Shown here piece by piece: positions 33,010-41,540 of a DNA stretch of 64,000 nucleotides (position 1 is its first letter; every line of letters begins with the position of its first letter). The position numbers were made by a program, and so were the translations under genes. The DNA is from Pilimelia columellifera (lineage in GTDB: Bacteria; Actinomycetota; Actinomycetes; Mycobacteriales; Micromonosporaceae). The notes below the pieces were generated by a model. It had not been told where the DNA came from. It worked only from the letters and a program-made list of their open reading frames with translations, and made no database searches. Where the stretch lies: NCBI RefSeq assembly GCF_039532605.1, contig NZ_BAAARY010000006.1:105702-169701 (forward strand), read 5' to 3'.

Positions 33010-33604
33010 GGTGGTTCCTTTCGCTTTTCGTAACGGGGTTCCGGGCGGAACTTAGCGCGTTCTGCCGGCAATTACATCCTTTTGCTCGATTGGGCCCGGA
33101 AAGGCCAGGTCAGACTGGCTGCGCACGGCCTTGGGCGACCGATGTCCTGCTGGGTGTGATCGGGCGTGCGAGTCAGGATCGGGCGACTCGCCCTCATTGC
33201 TTCCAGGCGCAGAAAGTCGCTTGTCTTTTATTTCGGATTTATCGCAAAAGCCTTCCCAATCAACACGGATTTACTGGTGTGACGGTGCACACAGTCGTTG
33301 CTCTGACACGCGCCGTAGGGCCCTTGAGGCGCGGCTAGGAAATCGGTCGCGGTCGCTATCGACAAGGCTTGACGCCCCGTAGATGCATCGCCTTTACTCC
33401 TCACCTACTTGGCTTACTCGCAGCATCGACGCTCCAGCACGGCGTTCGGTTCCCAGAGGCGGCCGAGCGGCAGTACCCCCAACTCCGCGGGCCGACAGAA
33501 AGCGCCTATTTCCGTCAGTCCGGGAGCCCACTGTCGCCCACCGGCAGGTAGCGGTTTCCGCAACCGATCGTCCGGTGGTTCCCACCCCCATTGAAGGAGC
33601 GCCT
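33010..33604 (+). other. 595-bp intergenic region, upstream of the secreted protease
   Basis: No gene is supported. Parts (33210-33300) are unusually AT-rich for this window. TTGACG at 33369-33374 with TTTACT at 33393-33398 (18-bp spacing) is a weak promoter candidate for the protease. GTGTG/CACAC flank ACGGTG at 33279-33294, a short inverted repeat. The frame of the protease stays open back to 33383 but lacks hydrophobic or coding character there. Confidence 0.4.
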
Positions 33605-36600
33605 GTGAGACGCAAAGCTGCGTGGGCAGCCGGAGCGGCGATCGCCGTGACCGGCGCCGTCGCTCTCACCGCACCCACGGTGTTCGCCGCGACCGGCAAC
33701 GCCCCCACCCCCAACCCGCAGGGCCTCGCGCCCGCACTCATGGCCGCCAACGCCGCCGACCGGCTGATCTCCGCCAAGCCCGAGCTGTTCCTTAAGTCCG
33801 AGCAGGACGTCATGGAGCAGCGCTCGGTCGTTCGCGGCGACGACATCCAGTACGTGGCGTACGAGAAGACCCACATGGGTCTCCCGGTCGTCGGCGGCGA
33901 CTCCGTCGTCGTCACCAACTCCCGCGGCGACGTCCTGGACACCCGGATCGCCCAGACCCGCGCCCTCGATGTCGCCACCGTTAAGGCCCGGATCTCGGCC
34001 GTTGCCGCTATCCGCACCGCACGCGGCGAGCTGAGGACGGTCGAGGGCGCAGGCAAGCCGCGCCTGGTCGTCGTCGCCGACGGCGCGGGCAAGCTGGCAT
34101 ACGAGGTTGTCGTTGACGGCGTTCTGGCCAACGGCGACGCTGCCCGCCTGCACGTCCACGTCGACGCCGACACCGGCAAGGTCCTCAAGGACCGGTCCTG
34201 GAACGAGATCGTCCACGGCACCGGCAACGGCGGCTACTACAAGAACGTCACCTTCGGCACGACCGGCTCTGGCGGCTCGTTCAGGATGGTCGACCCGCAG
34301 CGTCCGGGCGCCCAGTGCGGCGGCCAGGACGGTCAGGCGTTCACCAACACCTCTGACAACTGGGGCAACGGCAGCGGCACCGACATGAAGTCGGCCTGCG
34401 TCGACGCGATGTACGCCGCGACCAAGCAGTGGGACATGCTCAAAAACTGGTTGGGCCGGGACGGCGTCACCGGCACCGGCAAGGTGTTCCCGATGCGGGT
34501 CGGCCTCCAGCAGGTCAACGCCTTCTACAACGGGTCGTTCACCAACTTTGGCCATTCGCAGGACAATAAGCGCCAGCTCACCAACATCGACGTCGTGGCG
34601 CACGAGCAGGGCCACGGCATCTTCCAGAACACCCCAGGCGGCTCCGGCGGCGGCAACGAGGCCGGCGGCCTCAACGAGTCGACCGGCGACATCTTCGGCG
34701 CCCTGACCGAGTTCTACGCCAACGACCCGAACGACAAACCTGACTACGAGGTTGGCGAGATCGCCAACCTGGTCGGCAAGGGCCCGATCCGGGTCATGTA
34801 CGAGCCGTCGAAGGTCGGCGACCCGAACTGCATGTGGACCGGCAGCGCCCCCGAGGTGCACGCCGGTGCGGGCCCGCAGAACCACTGGTTCTACCTGCTC
34901 GCCGAGGGAACCGACCCGACCAATGGTCAGCCCAAGAGCCCGACCTGCAACAACAGCAAGGTCACCGGCATCGGCATCGAGAAGGCCGGCAAGATCTTCA
35001 TGGGCACGCTGAACCGGAAGACCTCCGGCTGGACCCACGCCAAGGCGCGCGCCGCCTCGGTCAAGACCGCCGCTGAGCTCTTCCCGAACGGTCGTGAGTG
35101 CAGTGTCGTCAAGGCGGCGTGGGACGGCGTCAAGGTCCCCGCGGCTGCCGGCGAGACCGCCTGCCCGGCGGCCGGCCCCGACGCCGGCGCCGAGCTGTCG
35201 TTGACACTGGCCCCGGCCTCGGCCGAGCTGAAGCCCGGCAAATCGATCGACGTCAAGGTCAGCGCGGCTGGCAGCGTCACCGAGGAGGTGACCCTGTCGG
35301 TGTCCGGCCTGCCGGCGAACGCCACCGCCACGTTCAACCCGACCACGGTCAAGGGCAACCAGTCGTCCACAATGACGCTGGTCACCACGGACAACACCCC
35401 GACCGGCGCCCACCCGGTCACGGTGACGGGCAAGTCCCGCTCCGGTGAGAAGACGGTTCAGTTCTCGCTGACCGTCGGCGCCGCGGGCCCGGGTCAGACC
35501 CCCGGCCCGACGCCGACCACGCCGGCCCCCGGTCCGGTCACGGTGCCTAAGATCGACACCGCGAAGGTCAAGGCGCACCTGCAGAAGTTCCAGCAGATCG
35601 CGGACCAGAACGGCGGCAACCGTCGCTCCGGCCGCGCCGGCTACACGGCCTCGGTGAACTACGTGGTCGAGAAGATGAAGGCGGCCGGTTACGACGTCAC
35701 CACCCAGGCCTGCCCGAGTCCGGACTGCACCGGTGGCTCCAACGTGATCGCTGAGTGGAAGGGCGGCGACGCCAACCAGGTGATCATGTTCGGCGCCCAC
35801 CTGGACGGCGTCGCCGCCGGCCCGGGCATCAACGACAACGGTTCCGGTTCGGCGACCATCCTCGAGGTGGCGCTGGCCCTGGCCGAGAAGAACCCGGCCA
35901 TGGCCAAGCGGGTCCGCTTTGGCTGGTGGGCTGACGAGGAGCAGGGCCTCAACGGCTCCCGCTACTACATCAAGCAGCTCGGGGCCAACAAGTCGAAGAT
36001 CAAGGGCTACCTGAACTTCGACATGGTCGCGTCGGTCAACGGCGGGTACTTCATCAACAACATCAACACTGAGCTGGGCAAGTCGTTCAAGGAGTACTAC
36101 GACAAGGCCGGCATCCCGACCGAGGAGAACACCGAGGGTCGGAACCGTTCGGACGATGCCTCGTTCACCAACGCCGGCATCTCAGCCAGCGGTGTCGCGG
36201 CCGGCGCCAGCGCCACGCTGACCGCCGCCCAGGCGCAGAAGTGGGGCAAGAAGGCCAACGCGCCGCGCGACCCCTGCTACCACGCCGCTTGTGACACGAT
36301 CAAGAACATCGATGACACGATCCTTGGTCACTCGGCGAACGCTCAGGTCACCGCGCTCTACAAGCTCGCGGTGAGCGCCACCTCCGCGCCGGAGCCGGGT
36401 CCGTCCAACCCGCACCCGAACCCGCAGCCCGGCGGTCGCACCTTCGAGACCGTCACGGCTTCGAAGATCTACGACCACCTGACGACCTACAGCCGGATCT
36501 CCGTCAACGGCGTCGAGGGCAACGCCAACGCGACCGTCTCGGTCAAGATCAAAGCTGCGCATGCCTGTGCCCAGGACCTGCGCATCGAGCTGTGGTCGCC

Positions 36601-36784
36601 GGAAGGCCGTAGCTACAACCTCCAGAGCTCCCGCTCCACCGCAGGCGACTGCGCGTCGTTCGGCAGTCGGACGTTCGAGGCCCGGGGCGTCACGTCCCGC
36701 GCCAACGGCTCCTGGGAGTTGCGGATCAGGGACGACTACCGCAACGACGAGGGCACGCTGACCGGCTGGACCATCACGCTCTAG
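33605..36784 (+). CDS. Secreted dual protease: M4 metalloendopeptidase fused to M28 aminopeptidase, with P-domain
   Basis: A 1059-aa exported protein. Signal peptide about 1-28 (cleavage near VFA/ATG); FTP/PepSY-type propeptide to about 215; M4 thermolysin-like domain with His333-Glu334 and His337 in HEQGH, Glu358 and Asp362 in NESTGD, and the proton-donor region VHAGAGPQNHW; Ig-like domain (about 535-625); a Pro/Thr linker; M28 domain with zinc ligands His732, Asp744, Glu779 (Glu778 base), Asp806 and His893; second linker; and a proprotein-convertase P-domain (about 945-1059). Start is GTG 33605 with AAGGAG upstream. It would combine endo- and exopeptidase activity in one chain for extracellular protein use. 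Each family is common alone; the fusion is unusual to me. Confidence 0.9.
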   Translation: MRRKAAWAAGAAIAVTGAVALTAPTVFAATGNAPTPNPQGLAPALMAANAADRLISAKPELFLKSEQDVMEQRSVVRGDDIQYVAYEKTHMGLPVVGGDSVVVTNSRGDVLDTRIAQTRALDVATVKARISAVAAIRTARGELRTVEGAGKPRLVVVADGAGKLAYEVVVDGVLANGDAARLHVHVDADTGKVLKDRSWNEIVHGTGNGGYYKNVTFGTTGSGGSFRMVDPQRPGAQCGGQDGQAFTNTSDNWGNGSGTDMKSACVDAMYAATKQWDMLKNWLGRDGVTGTGKVFPMRVGLQQVNAFYNGSFTNFGHSQDNKRQLTNIDVVAHEQGHGIFQNTPGGSGGGNEAGGLNESTGDIFGALTEFYANDPNDKPDYEVGEIANLVGKGPIRVMYEPSKVGDPNCMWTGSAPEVHAGAGPQNHWFYLLAEGTDPTNGQPKSPTCNNSKVTGIGIEKAGKIFMGTLNRKTSGWTHAKARAASVKTAAELFPNGRECSVVKAAWDGVKVPAAAGETACPAAGPDAGAELSLTLAPASAELKPGKSIDVKVSAAGSVTEEVTLSVSGLPANATATFNPTTVKGNQSSTMTLVTTDNTPTGAHPVTVTGKSRSGEKTVQFSLTVGAAGPGQTPGPTPTTPAPGPVTVPKIDTAKVKAHLQKFQQIADQNGGNRRSGRAGYTASVNYVVEKMKAAGYDVTTQACPSPDCTGGSNVIAEWKGGDANQVIMFGAHLDGVAAGPGINDNGSGSATILEVALALAEKNPAMAKRVRFGWWADEEQGLNGSRYYIKQLGANKSKIKGYLNFDMVASVNGGYFINNINTELGKSFKEYYDKAGIPTEENTEGRNRSDDASFTNAGISASGVAAGASATLTAAQAQKWGKKANAPRDPCYHAACDTIKNIDDTILGHSANAQVTALYKLAVSATSAPEPGPSNPHPNPQPGGRTFETVTASKIYDHLTTYSRISVNGVEGNANATVSVKIKAAHACAQDLRIELWSPEGRSYNLQSSRSTAGDCASFGSRTFEARGVTSRANGSWELRIRDDYRNDEGTLTGWTITL

Positions 36785-36804
36785 TCAGTCCGCTACCGCT
36801 CCTC

Positions 36805-36852
36805 ACGCATCGGGCCCGGTGACCGCTACGGCGGCCACCGGGCCCGATGCGT
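36805..36852. terminator. Terminator hairpin after protease gene, 17-bp perfect stem
   Basis: Left arm ACGCATCGGGCCCGGTG (36805-36821) and right arm its exact complement (36836-36852), with a 14-nt loop that can itself pair. No U-tract follows. Confidence 0.7.
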
Positions 36853-36916
36853 CGTTCGGGGCGCCAGCGTCCGGCCGTAGAGTTCCCGGGCCGTCGCCGT
36901 CGTCGAAGGGACAGTC

Positions 36917-37552
36917 ATGACCGAAGGCTTCTACGAAGTGCTGCACCGCCGCCGGGACGTTCGGGCGGAGTTCACCGGCGCCCCGGTGGACCCGCCGGCC
37001 CTGCGTCGGGTGCTCGACGCCGCTCACGCCGCCCCCAGCGTCGGCCTGTCACAGCCGTGGGACTTCGTGCTCATCGAGGACCGGGCCACCCGGCAGGCCT
37101 TCCATGACCACGTCCGCGCCGAGCGGGACGTGTTCGCGGCGACGCTCAGCGCCGACGAGGCCGCGAAGTTCGCCCGGATCAAGATCGACGGGGTGCTGGA
37201 GTCGAGCCTGTCGGTGGTCGTCACCTATGACCCGGACCGGGGCGCGCCCGCAGTCCTGGGGCGGCACGCCATCGCCGACGCCGGCCTGTACTCGGTGTGC
37301 CTGGCGATCCAGAACCTGTGGTTGGCGGCCACCGCCGAGGGTCTGGGCGTCGGCTGGGTGTCTTTCTACCGCGAGCCGTACGTGCGGGAGCTGCTCGACA
37401 TCCCTCACGGCATCCGTCCGGTGGCGTGGCTGTGCCTGGGTCCGGTCACCCGGCTGGCCGACACGCCGGATCTGGAACGGCACGGTTGGCGCTCCCGCGC
37501 CCCGCTGGAGGCAGCGCTGCACCACGACCGCTGGCAGCGCCGGACGGACTGA
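36917..37552 (+). CDS. bluB: 5,6-dimethylbenzimidazole synthase
   Basis: A 211-aa flavin-dependent enzyme of the nitroreductase fold that destroys FMNH2 to make the lower ligand of vitamin B12. BluB-type features are FYEVLHRRRDVRAEF, DAAHAAPSVGLSQPWDFVLI, and GLGVGWVSFYREPYVRELLDIP, which separate it from general nitroreductases. GAAGGGAC precedes the ATG. No cobalamin riboswitch is seen in the 132-bp gap upstream, which is mostly terminator, and no other cobalamin gene is in the window. Confidence 0.9.
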   Translation: MTEGFYEVLHRRRDVRAEFTGAPVDPPALRRVLDAAHAAPSVGLSQPWDFVLIEDRATRQAFHDHVRAERDVFAATLSADEAAKFARIKIDGVLESSLSVVVTYDPDRGAPAVLGRHAIADAGLYSVCLAIQNLWLAATAEGLGVGWVSFYREPYVRELLDIPHGIRPVAWLCLGPVTRLADTPDLERHGWRSRAPLEAALHHDRWQRRTD

Positions 37553-37658
37553 GGCGCGGTCCTCCGGTCACCGTCAAGCCGCGATCTTGATTGGCTCAGC
37601 AACGCTCGCACGCCTCCGAAGAGTCCCGGCGTCGTTGGCGTACAGGGGAGATGGCGGG

Positions 37659-38239
37659 ATGAAGACAATCGGTGGGTTCTTGCGGGACCGGCCAATCGCG
37701 GTGAAGTTGGGGCTGGTGACCGGCATCGCCCTGGCATCGTTGGCGGTCACCGGCGTCGTCGCCGCGGTGAGTCTCGACCAGGCCACGGACCGAGCGCTGA
37801 CCCTCCAGAGCGCCGCCCTGCACGCCCAGGCGCAGATGGAAGCCGACATGGCCCACGACGCGGTCAGCAGCGACCTGCTCCGCGTGATCGTCGCGACCAA
37901 CGCCGCCGAACGTCAGTCAGCCACCGAGGACCTGTCAGCGTCCAGCGAGATGCTTCGGGACAAGCTCGTCTTGTTCCGCTCGACCGACGTCTCGCCGTCG
38001 GGGCGATCGCCCAGATCGCGTCGATAATCGAGCGGATCAACACCTACCAGACGACAATCGCCAGCGCAGTCACTCAGCAGACGGCGACGGCTGCCGAAAT
38101 GAACCGTGGGATGGCGGAGGCGGCCGGCGGCGGCGAGGAGATCGCCCGCACGATGGCCGGACCGTCCCAGGCCGCCGCCCGCGAACTGGCTGAGATGTCC
38201 GAACAGCTGGTGAGCCTGGTGGGTCGATTCCGCCACTGA
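37659..38239 (+). pseudogene. Remnant of a methyl-accepting chemotaxis protein (internal deletion and frameshift)
   Basis: The first frame (37659-38027) encodes an MCP N-terminus: a cytoplasmic start, a membrane helix (about 15-38, LGLVTGIALASLAVTGVVAAV) and part of a sensor domain, then meaningless DVSPSGRSPRSRR and a stop. From about 38006 another frame reads AIAQIASIIERINTYQTTIA, then SAVTQQTATAAEMNRGMAEA and, near the end, ELAEMSEQLVSLVGRF, the C-terminal part of an MCP signalling domain, ending at 38239. The rest of the sensor, second membrane helix, HAMP and the hairpin tip are missing. About 190 codons remain of a usual 520 or more. No chemotaxis genes are nearby. Confidence 0.82.
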
Positions 38240-38299
38240 AGCGCCCGTCGGGCGCCTGACCGCCGGGTGGTGGCGGTTCTGGGCGCCTGATGGCGAATG

Positions 38300-38342
38300 G
38301 CCGGCAGGTCTGACCGTCACACGTGCGGTCGGGCCTGCCGGC
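38300..38342. terminator. Hairpin terminator between MCP remnant and lectin-domain gene
   Basis: GCCGGCAGG (38300-38308) pairs with CCTGCCGGC (38334-38342), and GACCG/CGGTC pair inside. Between convergent genes, likely bidirectional. Confidence 0.6.
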
Positions 38343-38372
38343 TCATCTCCGTCAGCTGACGACTGGTCCCGG

Positions 38373-39509
38373 TCAGACGACGACCAGCTCCCAGTTCTGG
38401 GCGGTGCTGCCGTTGCAGCGGAACTGGGAGATCCGCAGGCCCTCGATCGCGGTTCCCGCCGGCACGTCCAGGCACTTGCCGGTCCGTTCGTTCCGCAGCG
38501 TGAAGACGTTGCCGGCCACGCTGGCCACCCAGCGCTGGTCGGCGTCGCCGGAGCAGCGCGTCAGCGCCACGGTGGCCAGGTCGAGCCGGTTGGGTGACTC
38601 CAGGCACTGGCCCGTGCCACGGTTGATGGCCACGAACCCACTGTCTTCACGAGCGAGCAGCCACTGCGGGTCGCTGCCGTCGAGGGCACAGCTCCGCTGG
38701 GTCACCTGGCGGCCCCGGGTCTCCCCGAGGCACATGTCGGTGGCCGCGGAGCGCAACGCGCCGATGCGGTCGCCCTCGTCCTGCGCCCGATCGGGGACCG
38801 GGGAGCTGGTGGGGCTGGGCCGGGCCGACGGCGACCGGGACGCTGTCCGGCTGGGTGTCGGCGAGGCGCTGGCCGATCGGCCGGTGTCGGGCGTCGCCGC
38901 GGGGCTGCTGGTCGGCTCGGCCGCGAACGGCGGAGCCGGCTCAGCGGCCACGCCGCCGTCGACCGCTGACTCAAGGTCGACCAGGCCGGTGACCAGGGCG
39001 ACCCCGCCGAGCAGACCCAGCGCGCACACCCCGGACAGCAGCCAGGTCGACCGGGAGGTGGCCTTCCGTCGCCGGCCGATGACCGGGGCTTCCGCGGCGG
39101 CGGGCACAGCGGCGGCGACCGGCGACGGCAGGACGATCTTCGGAATCTCGGCGGTGTCGGAGATATCGCGGTCCGGCACGGACGCGGAAGCTCTGACAGT
39201 CGGTGCGCTTGGCGTGTCGGTAATGCCTGGCGCGCCGTCAGGTGTCGTGCCGCCGGCTCCGGCCGCGTCCGACTGGCCGGCGGGCATTCCGTCGAGGCCG
39301 CTGTGCTCGGTTGGGGCGTCCAGCGGCCGCGGGGTGGTGGCGTCCAGTCGCGGCGTGGAGCCGACAGCGGACGTCACGGGAGTGGCCGTCGCGGGCATCG
39401 GCGGCTCGGCTGTGGCGGCGGAGGCCGCCGACGCGCTGTCGGCCGCTGGCCTCCCGGGGTCGCCGATCTCCGGCTCGGTCGCGTCGCGGTCAGGGTTCTG
39501 GGTCGCCAT
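38373..39509 (-). CDS. Membrane-anchored protein with extracellular ricin-type lectin domain
   Basis: About 378 aa. Residues 1-155 are Ala/Pro/Thr-rich and disordered, with basic RRRKA before a single membrane helix (about 160-185, TWLLSGVCALGLLGGVALVTGL). A Ser/Pro linker (about 200-245) leads to a ricin B beta-trefoil (about 248-378) with CLGETRG, CLESPNR and CLDVPAG repeats and QxW motifs (PQW, QRW, QNW). It probably displays a carbohydrate-binding domain on the cell surface. ATG 39509 chosen; ATG 39536 would add nine residues. A second ricin-type protein lies at 63141. Confidence 0.82.
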   Translation of the reverse strand: MATQNPDRDATEPEIGDPGRPAADSASAASAATAEPPMPATATPVTSAVGSTPRLDATTPRPLDAPTEHSGLDGMPAGQSDAAGAGGTTPDGAPGITDTPSAPTVRASASVPDRDISDTAEIPKIVLPSPVAAAVPAAAEAPVIGRRRKATSRSTWLLSGVCALGLLGGVALVTGLVDLESAVDGGVAAEPAPPFAAEPTSSPAATPDTGRSASASPTPSRTASRSPSARPSPTSSPVPDRAQDEGDRIGALRSAATDMCLGETRGRQVTQRSCALDGSDPQWLLAREDSGFVAINRGTGQCLESPNRLDLATVALTRCSGDADQRWVASVAGNVFTLRNERTGKCLDVPAGTAIEGLRISQFRCNGSTAQNWELVVV

Positions 39510-39887
39510 GGCGATATCGTCGCCTGTGCTCGGCAAGCGCTGCTACCAGCGAAAACGTCTTCCTGGACGGCGCTGGTGCGGGTCTGGGCCGCCGACCGGC
39601 GGGCGGATGGGTCCAGTTGGCCGACACGATGACGAGACCGGCCAAACAAATCGGATGACATCACACATCGGGCATTCCGGTAGACCAGGGCCGCTCGCCG
39701 GGTCGCGCGGCGTGGTTGTGAATACCCCGGCCCACCGGTAAAGTCGGCGTGCGCGCCCCTATCGCCCGCTTCCCCCGTGGCTGGCGATCGGGGCGCGTCT
39801 TTACTTTCAACCTCATCTCCGGCAGTCCGCGCCGCGACCCGACCCGACCAAAGCTCGGGAGCGTACTCGCGGAGGGCAGGGCAGCGG
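39510..39887. other. 378-bp intergenic region without gene
   Basis: No gene supported. It contains the terminator hairpin at 39752-39797 and otherwise no feature that I can name. Confidence 0.5.
39752..39797. terminator. Terminator hairpin downstream of pmt
   Basis: CGCGCCCC-T-ATCGCC (39752-39766) pairs with GGCGAT-C-GGGGCGCG (39783-39797), one mismatch, followed on the plus strand by TCTTTACTTT. Confidence 0.6.
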
Positions 39888-41471
39888 TCAGACCCAGCGG
39901 TCTCCCAGGAGCATCCGCAGTTGCCAGTCCTCGTAGGGGATGGGCGTGCCGACGAACACCGGGTAGTACCAGGCGAAGCAGACCGCCACCGCCAACACGT
40001 AGGCGCCGGCGACCACCGCCCCGACCCGCCGCCGCGCCGGCGCCTCGTCCGTCCCGGCTCTGCCGATGAGCGCGCCGATGACGTAACACACGGCGAGGAC
40101 GAGGAACGGCAGCGAGGGCAACGCGTAGAACGAGAACATCGTCCGGCTCTGGAACGCGTAGTAGAACCAGGGGAGCAGACCGGCGGCGACGCCCAGACCG
40201 ATCGCGCCCGCGCGCCAGTCGCGCCGGGCCACGCCCAGCCAGGTCAGCGCCCCGAGAGCGGGCAGGAACGACCACCAGAGCAGCGGCGTGCCCAGCAGCA
40301 GCACCTCGGCGGCGCAGGACGCCGCCCCGCACGGTCCGTCGCCGGACCAGTAGAACGCCACCGGGCGTCCCAGCAGCAGCCACTGCCACGGCCACGACTG
40401 GTAGGTGTGTTTGCTGGACAGCCCACTGTGGAAGTTGAGCGCCTCCTGGTGGTAGTGCAGCAGGTTCTGCAGCGCGCCCACCACCGCCGGCTCGGAGCGT
40501 CCCTCGCTGGCCAGCCAGTGCCGGTAGTACCCGTCGTCCGACAGCAGCCACCCGGACCAGGACGCCAGGTAGACGGCGAACACGACGAGGCCGCACAGCG
40601 GGAGCCAGATCAGGCCGTCGCGCAGCGCCCGACGCCAGGGTCGTGTCGCGCCGGCGGTCCGGTAGGTGGCGGCGTCCCACCACAACACCATGACGAGGAG
40701 CGCCGGCACGAAGAACAACGCGCTCCACTTGACGGCCAACGCCGCCCCCAGCAGCACCGCGGCCAACAGCCGCCACCAGGGCACGCCTCGCAGACCACGG
40801 GCCGGGCCGGAGCGCTCGGCGTCCACGCCGGACGCGAGCGCCGCGAGCCACTGGCCCCGCCTGGCGTCGCGGTCGCGCAGCAGGGCGCCGAACGCGGCGA
40901 GCAGGAACAGCATGAGGAAGATGTCGAGCAGCGCGACGCGCGAGAGCACCATGTGGAAGCCGTCCAGCGCCATCAGCAGCCCGGCGGCGCAGCCAAGCAC
41001 CGTCGAACGGAACAGCCGGCGGCCGATCCGCGCCAGCAGGACCACCGACACGATGCCCGCGACGGCGGCGGAGATCCGCCAACCGAACTCGTCGTAACCG
41101 AAGGCCTTCTCTCCGAGCGCGATCAGCCACTTGCCCAGCGGCGGGTGGACGACGTACTTGACCTCGTCCTTCTCCAGGTCCCACTCGACGCCACGTTGGA
41201 GCAGCGCCCACGCCTCGGTCGCGTAGTAGACCTCGTCGAAGATCTTTCCTTTGGGCTCGGCCAGGCCGACCAGGCGGACCACCGCGGCGATGGCCGCGAC
41301 GCCGGCGGTGGCGGCCCAGGACCACCAGTAGCCGGGGCCGCGGTTCGGCGGCGCGACGAGCCGTCGCATGGTGATCGCCGGGACACCGTCGACGGGCGCG
41401 CCGTCAGGGGTGGCGGGCGGCGTCTGCGCCTGGGGCGCCGTCGGGGCCTGGGTTGCCGGTGCCGAAGTCAC
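39888..41471 (-). CDS. pmt: Dolichyl-phosphate-mannose-protein mannosyltransferase
   Basis: A 527-aa GT39 enzyme (Rv1002c-like) that O-mannosylates exported proteins using polyprenyl-phosphate mannose. A 45-residue Ala/Pro/Thr N-terminus is followed by about ten membrane helices. The first extracytoplasmic loop carries the family's Asp-Glu pair (KIFDEVYYATEAW) and VVHPPLGKWLIALGE; LSRVALLDIFLMLF and SSKHTYQSWPWQW are also typical. Start is GTG 41471, 6 nt after a TACGAT -10 box (leaderless). Divergent from rsmI as in mycobacteria. Identity secure. Confidence 0.93.
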   Translation of the reverse strand: MTSAPATQAPTAPQAQTPPATPDGAPVDGVPAITMRRLVAPPNRGPGYWWSWAATAGVAAIAAVVRLVGLAEPKGKIFDEVYYATEAWALLQRGVEWDLEKDEVKYVVHPPLGKWLIALGEKAFGYDEFGWRISAAVAGIVSVVLLARIGRRLFRSTVLGCAAGLLMALDGFHMVLSRVALLDIFLMLFLLAAFGALLRDRDARRGQWLAALASGVDAERSGPARGLRGVPWWRLLAAVLLGAALAVKWSALFFVPALLVMVLWWDAATYRTAGATRPWRRALRDGLIWLPLCGLVVFAVYLASWSGWLLSDDGYYRHWLASEGRSEPAVVGALQNLLHYHQEALNFHSGLSSKHTYQSWPWQWLLLGRPVAFYWSGDGPCGAASCAAEVLLLGTPLLWWSFLPALGALTWLGVARRDWRAGAIGLGVAAGLLPWFYYAFQSRTMFSFYALPSLPFLVLAVCYVIGALIGRAGTDEAPARRRVGAVVAGAYVLAVAVCFAWYYPVFVGTPIPYEDWQLRMLLGDRWV

Positions 41472-41477
41472 CCAGCG

Positions 41478-41487
41478 ATCGTAGGCT
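41478..41487. promoter_or_regulatory. Overlapping divergent -10 boxes for pmt and rsmI
   Basis: ATCGTAGGCT contains TACGAT on the minus strand (41478-41483, 6 nt from the pmt GTG) and TAGGCT on the plus strand (41482-41487), sharing two bases. A single site may fire in both directions, and polymerases would compete. Confidence 0.5.
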
Positions 41488-41540
41488 GCGCAGCGGTGAT
41501 CGCGTCGCACTCAGGGGCGCATACGTCGATGGAGGTCACG

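Noticed and set aside
33090..33338. 82-aa open frame in the region before the protease
   Set aside because: Composition, lack of ribosome-binding site and AT-rich stretch do not support coding.
36785..36916. Possible cobalamin riboswitch before bluB
   Set aside because: The gap is too short and is taken up by a terminator hairpin; no B12-box-like sequence is seen.
39777..41528. Very long plus-strand frame running into rsmI
   Set aside because: It is the complement of pmt; Arg/Gln/Glu-rich composition and no start support. The real rsmI begins at 41541 or 41496.
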